From assembly GCA_003132025.1 (NCBI GenBank), contig PKWJ01000039.1, positions 1-38,834 on the forward strand: a DNA stretch of 38,834 nucleotides, written 5' to 3'. Positions 33,205-38,834 of the stretch are shown in pieces; position 1 is the first letter of the stretch; every line of letters begins with the position of its first letter. Source of the DNA: Gammaproteobacteria bacterium (GTDB taxonomy: Bacteria; Pseudomonadota; Gammaproteobacteria; Steroidobacterales; Steroidobacteraceae). The translations under genes and the position numbers were made by a program. Below the pieces are notes generated by a model. It was given only the letters and a program-made list of their open reading frames with translations, searched no databases and was not told where the DNA came from.

Positions 33205-35285
33205 ACGCGCGTCCGCTCATCGCCGATGTGCCGGCGCCACTGCCACCGCCAAGCGTGTGGCTGCTGTTGGGTGGCTTTCTCGGCGCGGTATTGCTCAACG
33301 TGCACCATACGGCGCTGTGGTGCCTGCCGCTGGCGCTGGCCGCAGTGGCCTGGCGGGCGCGCAGCTTGCGCGTGGCGCCGCGCCTGCCCGCGCGTTGCCT
33401 GCGCATCGGCGTGGCCGGCCTGCTGACGCTCGCGGTGCTGGTCGGCTTTCACACCCTCAACGGCATCGAAGCGGGCTCCAGCCTGCTGGTGGCGATGGCA
33501 ACACTGAAACTGACCGAGACCGTGCGACCGCGCGACTGGCTGATCGTGTTGGGCGCGGCCATGTTCCTGCTGCTCGCGGCCTGCCTGGATGGGCCGGCGT
33601 TGTGGCGGTTGCCGCTGTATATGGCCGAGTTGTGGGTGCTGTGCGGCGCACTGTACGGGCTTGGCGCCGGCGCCGATGCGCCGCCCATGGCCGCGCTGCT
33701 GCGCCGATCCGCGCTGAGCCTGGCGTTGGCGCTGCCGTTTGCCGTGCTCCTGTTTCTGTTTGTTCCGCGCCTGTCCGGATCGTTCTGGGCCATCCCGCAG
33801 TCCGACCAGGCGTTCACCGGCCTCGGGGACGAGATGAGTCCGGGCAGCATCTCGCAATTGACGCAATCCGCCGATCCGGCGCTACGCGTGCGTTTCGACG
33901 GCCCTCTGCCCCCGGCGGCGCAGCGCTACTGGCGCGGGCCGGTGTTGCACCACTTCGACGGCTACACCTGGCGCCGCCTTCGCCCCGACCTGGGGCGCGC
34001 GCCGCCCCTGCAGTTTCAGGGCCCCGTCTACGACTACGAAATCACACTGGAGCCGACCCAGCACAACATTCTGATCGCGCTGGAACTGCCGCAGGGCGTG
34101 CCGGACACGCTGCCGAACGCATACCCGAACTTCGACTACCAGCTGATCGACCCGGCGCCCGTGAGCCGTGCCGTCAGCTACCGACTGCAGTCCTACCTGC
34201 AGCATCGCACTGACGAGCCACTGTCGGCGGCCGTGCGGCGACTGGATCTGCAGTTACCGCCAGGCCGCAATCCTCGCAGCGTCGAGCTGGCGCAGTCACT
34301 GCGAGCCGGCGCGCACGGCGATCGCGCCTATGTAGACGCGGTACTCGATTATCTTCGTAGCGGCGACTTCAGTTACACGCGCGAACCGCCGCTGCTGAAT
34401 CTCGATTCGGTCGATGACCTGCTGTTCCGCACGCGCCAGGGATTTTGCGGTCACTACGCTTCGGCCTTTGTCATGTTGATGCGCGCCGGTGGGGTGCCGG
34501 CCCGGGTGGTGACCGGCTATCTGGGCGGCATCTGGAATCGCTACGGTGAATACCTGTACATCACCCAGTCCGACGCCCACGCCTGGGCCGAAGTTTGGCT
34601 CGACGGTCGGGGCTGGATACGGATAGATCCGACGGCGGTCGTGGCGCCGGGACGCCTGACGGAAGAACTTGACGATCTGCTGCCCACCGCAGCCGCAGGC
34701 GGGCGCCTGCTGCTTAACTCGCCCTGGATCGTAAACACCGTGCAGGCCTGGCAGGGGCTTAGCGCCTGGTGGCAGGACGAATTCATCGGCTTCAATTTCG
34801 CCAGGCAGCTCGGCCTGCTCGGCCGGCTCGGTATCAGGAATCACGATCTGCAGGCGCTGGCGCTGCTGCTGGCCGCGGGCGCGGGCATCTGGTTGGCGCT
34901 GATCGCCTGGGGGCTGCGCCCGCGCGCGCAGCCTGGCTCCGACGACGGCCTGAGCCGCAGCTGGCACGCGCTGGAGAAAAAATTGCGGCGCCTTGCCCCA
35001 CCGCGCGCCGCGTACGAGTGCCCAACCGATTACGCCGCGCGCGTCGGCCGCGCCCACCCCGAGCTGTCGGCCACGCTCGCTGCGTTAGCGCGGCGTTACG
35101 CGCGACTGCGCTACGGGCCGGCGCCCGGTGCCGCGCAGCTGGAGCAGTTTCGGCGCGCCGTGCGGTTGCTGCGGCTGCGGCACCGGCCGGGCGACTATCG
35201 CACCGCGTCCGGGTCGCGCACCCGCGCCAGCAGCAGCGCACCGCCGATGAAGAACACCTCGAGCACCAGGATCGACAGGCGCTGA
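33201..35285 (+). CDS. tgpA: TgpA-type membrane transglutaminase-like protein
   Basis: This inner-membrane protein resembles Pseudomonas TgpA, an essential protein with a periplasmic transglutaminase-like domain. The 694-residue product has about six N-terminal helices (within 17-195), a DUF3488-type region (about 200-400), the transglutaminase core with C416 (GFCGHYASAF), H460 (SDAHAWAEVW) and D476 (WIRIDPTA), one further helix (about 557-576) and a basic DUF4129-like tail (YARLRYGP). The GTG start overlaps the DUF58 stop. An upstream in-frame opening to 32862 lies inside DUF58 and is ignored. The last 30 codons run through the 3' end of the oppositely oriented transporter gene and look non-conserved, as if an original stop was lost. 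Confidence 0.92.
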   Translation: MNARPLIADVPAPLPPPSVWLLLGGFLGAVLLNVHHTALWCLPLALAAVAWRARSLRVAPRLPARCLRIGVAGLLTLAVLVGFHTLNGIEAGSSLLVAMATLKLTETVRPRDWLIVLGAAMFLLLAACLDGPALWRLPLYMAELWVLCGALYGLGAGADAPPMAALLRRSALSLALALPFAVLLFLFVPRLSGSFWAIPQSDQAFTGLGDEMSPGSISQLTQSADPALRVRFDGPLPPAAQRYWRGPVLHHFDGYTWRRLRPDLGRAPPLQFQGPVYDYEITLEPTQHNILIALELPQGVPDTLPNAYPNFDYQLIDPAPVSRAVSYRLQSYLQHRTDEPLSAAVRRLDLQLPPGRNPRSVELAQSLRAGAHGDRAYVDAVLDYLRSGDFSYTREPPLLNLDSVDDLLFRTRQGFCGHYASAFVMLMRAGGVPARVVTGYLGGIWNRYGEYLYITQSDAHAWAEVWLDGRGWIRIDPTAVVAPGRLTEELDDLLPTAAAGGRLLLNSPWIVNTVQAWQGLSAWWQDEFIGFNFARQLGLLGRLGIRNHDLQALALLLAAGAGIWLALIAWGLRPRAQPGSDDGLSRSWHALEKKLRRLAPPRAAYECPTDYAARVGRAHPELSATLAALARRYARLRYGPAPGAAQLEQFRRAVRLLRLRHRPGDYRTASGSRTRASSSAPPMKNTSSTRIDRR

Positions 35286-36427
35286 TTGCCGGTGGCGATG
35301 GCAACCACGCCCATCGCCAGCGGACCGAGCACCGCCGCGAATTTGGCCAGCATATTGTAGAAGCCGAAGTATTCGCCGGCGCGTTCGCGCGGAATCAGGC
35401 GCGCGAAGTAGGAACGCGACAGCGCCTGCACGCCGCCCTGCACCGTGCCTACGACCGCGGCCAGAATGTAGAACTGGCGTTCGTTCTGGATGAAATAGGC
35501 AAAGCAGGTCAGCGCCACGAACACCGCCAGACCCAGATAGATTGCGCGCCGCGTGCCGATGCGATCTCCGAGCCGGCCGAACAGCAGCGCGCTCGGGAAC
35601 GACACGAACTGCACCAGCAACAGCGCCTGGATCAGCGCGTTGGACGAAAAACCGAGCTTGATGCCGAAATCCACCGCCATCTGCTGCAGCGTTCCAATGG
35701 CATCGATGTACAGCCAGTAGGCCAGCAGGAAGTTCAATACCGGCCGGTCGCGCAGCACCGCGCGCAGCGTGTGCCACAGTTCACGCCAACCGGTCGCGAT
35801 GGCAGTCGGCGCGGCTTCGTGCACGTAGCGGAACAGCGGCAGCGAGAACACGATCCACCACAGCGCGACATCCACGAACGCGATGCGGATCGCGGTGCTG
35901 GCGTCGGCGACGTGAAACCAGTGCGGATATTTCACCAGCAGCACGTTCAACAGGAAGATCAGGCCGCCTCCCAGATATCCGAGCGCAAAGCCGAGCGACG
36001 ACACGCGGTTGGTCTGGTGCGCATCTGCCACCTGCACGATCAGGGCGTCCTGAAACGAGGAGCCGGCGAAGAAGCCTATGGATCCGAGCCCGAACACGGC
36101 CAGTGCCCAGCCCCAGTGGCCGGCGCCAATGAGGCACAGCGCCGCGGTCGCCAGCGCGCCAACCGCGCTCCAGATTCCGAACCAGAGCTTTTTCTCCCCG
36201 CGCCGATCGGACAGCGCGCCCAGCCAGGGAGCCAGCAGCATCACGATGAAAGCGGCACTGGAATTAGTCAGGCCGAGGTAAAACGTCGAGGTCGTGCCCG
36301 GCAGCTTCGCGGCCCAGTACTGGTCGAAGAAAATCGGAAAGAAACCGACCAGCACGGTGGTGGCAAAAGCGTGGTTGGCCCAGGCGGTCAGAGCCCAGGC
36401 CCATTGGGCGGCACGTTTCGAACTCAA
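35195..36427 (-). CDS. UMF1/Atg22-type MFS transporter
   Basis: The 410-residue product has about 11-12 membrane helices and motifs of the UMF1 (Atg22-like) branch of the major facilitator superfamily: WALTAWANHAFATTVLVGFF at the start, APWLGALSDRRGEKK (loop 2-3), FAGSSFQDALI, SSLGFALGYLGG and VQGGVQALSRSYFARLIP with GEYFGFYNMLAKF. The substrate is unknown; fungal Atg22 exports amino acids from the vacuole, but that cannot be carried over. The start is TTG 36427 with GGGAG upstream, 30 bases after the prfC stop, so both genes are probably co-transcribed. Its 3' end overlaps that of tgpA by 91 bases. Confidence 0.88.
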   Translation of the reverse strand: MSSKRAAQWAWALTAWANHAFATTVLVGFFPIFFDQYWAAKLPGTTSTFYLGLTNSSAAFIVMLLAPWLGALSDRRGEKKLWFGIWSAVGALATAALCLIGAGHWGWALAVFGLGSIGFFAGSSFQDALIVQVADAHQTNRVSSLGFALGYLGGGLIFLLNVLLVKYPHWFHVADASTAIRIAFVDVALWWIVFSLPLFRYVHEAAPTAIATGWRELWHTLRAVLRDRPVLNFLLAYWLYIDAIGTLQQMAVDFGIKLGFSSNALIQALLLVQFVSFPSALLFGRLGDRIGTRRAIYLGLAVFVALTCFAYFIQNERQFYILAAVVGTVQGGVQALSRSYFARLIPRERAGEYFGFYNMLAKFAAVLGPLAMGVVAIATGNQRLSILVLEVFFIGGALLLARVRDPDAVR

Positions 36428-36457
36428 CCTGTGCTCCCGGTGGGGTTTTCCCAGCGG

Positions 36458-38047
36458 CTATTCCACCAGATGTTCGCGCGTCGCATGGAACCCGATGTCC
36501 GGCCAGCGCTCCTGGGTCAGCTGCAGGTTCACGCGCGAAGGCGCCAGATATACCAGCGCACCGCCATGATCGAACGCCAGGTGTTCATAGGCCTTGACCC
36601 TGAACTCCTCGAGCTTAACCCGATCGGCCGCACTCACCCAGCGTGCCGTGTGCACGGCGATGTTGTCGAATACGCACTGCACGTTGTATTCGTCCTGCAG
36701 CCGGAACGCGACCACTTCGAACTGCAGCTGGCCGACTGCGCCCAGGATCAGGTCGGCGTTGCGCAGCGGCCGGAACAGCTGCGTCGCCCCCTCCTCGCAC
36801 AGCTGGTCCAGTCCCTTGGCCAGCGCCTTCATGCGCAGCGGATCCTTCAGTACCGCGCGGCGGAAGATCTCGGGGGCGAAATTCGGTATGCCGGTGAAGT
36901 GCAGCGGCTCGCCCTCGCTGAAGCTGTCGCCAATGTTGATGGTGCCGTGGTTGTGCAGGCCGACGATATCACCGGCGTAGGCTTCCTCGGCCTGGGTGCG
37001 GTCGGCGGCCATGAAGGTCAGCGCGTCGGCTACCCTGAGCTCCTTGTCGAGCCGCACATGCCGGATGCGCATGCCGCGCTGGTAGCGGCCGGAGCACAGC
37101 CGCATGAAGGCGATGCGATCGCGATGTCCCGGATCCATGTTGGCCTGGATCTTGAACACGAAGCCGCTGAGCTTCGGTTCGTCCGCCCGCACACTGCGCT
37201 CGAGGCACACACGCGGCAGCGGCGCCGGCGCATTGGTGACGAACGCGCGCAGCAGCTCCTCGACGCCAAAGTTGCTGATCGCCGAGCCGAACAGCACCGG
37301 GGTCTGGCGTCCGGCGCGATAGCTCTCGGGATCGAAGGCGGCGGTGGCACCGCGCACCAGCTCGATTTCGGCCGCCAGGCTGGCCGCGTCGTCCCCAAAC
37401 AGTGCGCGCGCCGCGCTCGAGCCCAGGCCCTCGATCACGCGGTTGCCGCCGACGCGGCCGCGCTCGCCCGCCTCATAGACGTAGATGCGGTCCTCCAGCA
37501 GGTGGTAGATGCCCTTTAGCTCGCGCCCCATGCCGATTGGCCAGGTGATCGGGGCGGTCTGAATCTTCAGCACGCGCTCGATCTCATCCAGCAGCTCGAT
37601 TGGCGCGCGGCCGTCGCGATCAAGCTTGTTGATGAAGGTCATGATCGGCGTGTCGCGCAGTCGGCAGACTTCCATCAACTTGATGGTGCGTTCTTCCACT
37701 CCCTTGGCACAGTCGATCACCATCAGCGCCGAATCGACCGCGGTCAGGGTGCGGTAGGTGTCTTCGGAGAAATCCTCATGCCCCGGGGTATCAAGCAGGT
37801 TGATGATGTGATCACGGTACGGAAACTGCATCACCGAGCTGGTCACCGAGATGCCACGCTGCTGTTCCAGGCGCATCCAGTCCGAGGTTGCGTGGCGCGC
37901 GGCCTTGCGGCCCTTGACCGTTCCCGCCATCGCGATCGCGCCGCCGAACAGCAGCAGCTTCTCGGTCAAGGTGGTCTTGCCGGCATCCGGGTGCGAAATA
38001 ATGGCAAAAGTGCGCCGCCGCGCGATTTCCTGCTCGAGCGCAGTCAT
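36458..38047 (-). CDS. prfC: PrfC, peptide chain release factor 3
   Basis: RF3 is the translational GTPase that removes RF1/RF2 from the ribosome after peptide release. The 529-residue product equals the E. coli length. The G domain has HPDAGKTT (19-26), the [12 protein letters not shown] switch I segment, DTPGH (86-90) and NKLD (140-143), followed by the family's [20 protein letters not shown] in domain 2 and QLQFEVV in domain 3. ATG 38047 is chosen by family length; the frame stays open to 38347 but that part overlaps rimI. The gap to rimI is 40 bases. Confidence 0.98.
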   Translation of the reverse strand: MTALEQEIARRRTFAIISHPDAGKTTLTEKLLLFGGAIAMAGTVKGRKAARHATSDWMRLEQQRGISVTSSVMQFPYRDHIINLLDTPGHEDFSEDTYRTLTAVDSALMVIDCAKGVEERTIKLMEVCRLRDTPIMTFINKLDRDGRAPIELLDEIERVLKIQTAPITWPIGMGRELKGIYHLLEDRIYVYEAGERGRVGGNRVIEGLGSSAARALFGDDAASLAAEIELVRGATAAFDPESYRAGRQTPVLFGSAISNFGVEELLRAFVTNAPAPLPRVCLERSVRADEPKLSGFVFKIQANMDPGHRDRIAFMRLCSGRYQRGMRIRHVRLDKELRVADALTFMAADRTQAEEAYAGDIVGLHNHGTINIGDSFSEGEPLHFTGIPNFAPEIFRRAVLKDPLRMKALAKGLDQLCEEGATQLFRPLRNADLILGAVGQLQFEVVAFRLQDEYNVQCVFDNIAVHTARWVSAADRVKLEEFRVKAYEHLAFDHGGALVYLAPSRVNLQLTQERWPDIGFHATREHLVE

Positions 38048-38087
38048 GACGAATTGCTGGTGGTCTTGAGGTGAAGGGCGCGCGATT

Positions 38088-38537
38088 CTAATCGATGCGG
38101 CGCTTGAGGACGATCGCATCTTCGCGCCCGTCCGTGGCCTGATAGTAGCCGCGCCGCATGCCGATCTGCGTAAATCCCAGCGATTGATAGAGACGGATGG
38201 CGGACGTATTGGAGGGACGCGCTTCCAGGAACGCTTCCCCGGCCCCGGCATTGCCGGCAGCCAGCAGCAGGTGGGCCAGCAGGCGCCGCCCGATACCGCG
38301 GCAGCGGTAGGCCTCGGCGACACACAGGTTGAGCAGATGGGCTTCACCGGCCGCGACGCTCAGGATCGCATAGGCGACCGGCACCACACCGATCTCGGCG
38401 ACGCGGCAGGTGTAATTGACCCGCAGGCAGTCGCGGAAAATCCCCTCGGTCCAGGGAAAGGCATAGGAAGCCCGCTCAATGCGCAGCACCCCGGCGATGT
38501 CCGCCTCCTGCATGCTGCGGATATCGAGCCCGGGCAT
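38088..38537 (-). CDS. rimI: RimI, ribosomal-protein S18 alanine N-acetyltransferase
   Basis: RimI is the GNAT enzyme that acetylates the N-terminus of ribosomal protein S18. From ATG 38537 the protein has 149 residues (E. coli RimI has 148) with the conserved AFPWTEGIF (26-34), [20 protein letters not shown] containing the acetyl-CoA loop (RCRGIG, 78-83), a likely catalytic E105 (FLEARPSN) and LYQSLGF (116-122). The 38537 start has AGAGG 8 bases upstream; an ATG at 38567 would add ten residues and has a weaker site. It follows the uracil-DNA glycosylase gene as in Pseudomonas-like genomes. Confidence 0.94.
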   Translation of the reverse strand: MPGLDIRSMQEADIAGVLRIERASYAFPWTEGIFRDCLRVNYTCRVAEIGVVPVAYAILSVAAGEAHLLNLCVAEAYRCRGIGRRLLAHLLLAAGNAGAGEAFLEARPSNTSAIRLYQSLGFTQIGMRRGYYQATDGREDAIVLKRRID

Positions 38538-38600
38538 CCCGATCGCCTCTTGTCGCACCACCGCCATGGACGGACTACTTACGCTTCGCGTTGCAGGCCA

Positions 38601-38834
38601 TCAAGTCCCCCGGTTGACGGCGCCGCCGGCCGCACGCAGGCGGGCCAGTTCGGCACGGACAAATTTCAGATCGCCCCAGGACTTTCGCTTCTCGCTCGGG
38701 CTGCGCAGCAGATAGGCCGGATGGTAGGTCACGATCAGCGGCGTGGCACGCGTGCCGAAGCGGTGTACCTGACCACGCAGGCGCCCGATCGGGGTGTCCG
38801 TAGCCAACAGGTTTTGCGCCGCGATACGGCCCAC
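38601..38834 (-). CDS. Family 4-type uracil-DNA glycosylase, C-terminal part
   Basis: Only the last 77 codons are in the window; the 5' part lies beyond the right edge. The visible residues contain LGRIAAQNLL-like GRIAAQNLLATDTPIGRLRG and the motif TYHPAYLLRSPSEKRKSWGD followed by LKFVRAEL, which match the C-terminal half of family 4 (Fe-S) uracil-DNA glycosylases, including the HPAYLLR motif of the active site. The cluster cysteines and first motif would be in the missing part. The stop is 33 bases before the alternative rimI start at 38567. Confidence 0.85.
   Translation of the reverse strand: MGRIAAQNLLATDTPIGRLRGQVHRFGTRATPLIVTYHPAYLLRSPSEKRKSWGDLKFVRAELARLRAAGGAVNRGT

Noticed and set aside
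34769-37519. Plus-strand open frame of over 900 codons across tgpA, the MFS gene and prfC
   Set aside because: It crosses three well-supported genes, is rich in Arg, Gln and His, and has no domain; such shadows are common at high GC.
38048-38347. N-terminal extension of prfC by about 100 codons
   Set aside because: It overlaps rimI in another frame and is Cys/Pro/Arg-rich; RF3 has 529 residues from ATG 38047, as in E. coli.

Overview
This window looks like a chromosomal segment of a GC-rich gammaproteobacterium. The assignment rests on gene order: (queG) nnr-tsaE-amiB-mutL-miaA-hfq-hflX-hflK, pcnB-folK-dNK-panB-panC, and lptG-lptF divergent from pepA-holC-valS are classic gammaproteobacterial arrangements. 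The base composition is strongly GC-rich by eye (not computed), and third codon positions are mostly G or C. The genus cannot be fixed from the sequence; a Steroidobacter/Nevskia/Xanthomonadales-type lineage is an inference. No insertion sequence, prophage, CRISPR array or rRNA gene was seen. Gene density is very high and no stretch over 300 bases lacks a gene.

Layout. Bases 1-9707 (minus strand) hold nnr, tsaE, an AmiB/C-type amidase, a cytochrome b561, mutL, miaA, hfq, hflX and hflK (cut by the left edge). The cytochrome b561 gene is an extra member of this otherwise standard order. queG (plus) diverges from nnr. Bases 10873-15249 (minus) hold pcnB, folK, a deoxynucleoside kinase, panB and panC in a tight series. 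A tRNA-Glu(CUC) with its own strong promoter diverges from pcnB.

Bases 15482-21419 are the accessory part: an NAD-dependent epimerase, a CHAD-domain protein coupled to a small membrane protein, a secreted glycine-rich protein with a collagen-like tract, an exported subtilisin-like protease, and, divergent from the protease, an ECF sigma factor with a membrane-anchored anti-sigma factor. This block is the best candidate for something not well described.

Bases 21435-26348 (minus) hold lptF and lptG followed by two tandem paralogous transporters of the ATP/ADP-translocase-like (COG3202-type) family. Bases 26509-35285 (plus) hold pepA, holC, valS and then a MoxR ATPase / DUF58 / transglutaminase (TgpA-type) module whose genes overlap each other and valS. 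Bases 35195-38834 (minus) hold the 3' end of a family 4 uracil-DNA glycosylase gene, rimI, prfC and a UMF1-type MFS transporter whose 3' end overlaps that of tgpA tail to tail.

Together the genes serve RNA and translation quality control (hfq, miaA, queG, tsaE, rimI, prfC, valS, pcnB), DNA repair and replication (mutL, udg, holC), cofactor synthesis and repair (panBC, folK, nnr) and the envelope (amidase, LptFG, HflK, transporters, exported protease). Several starts are GTG or TTG, chosen from ribosome-binding sites, gene overlaps and family length.
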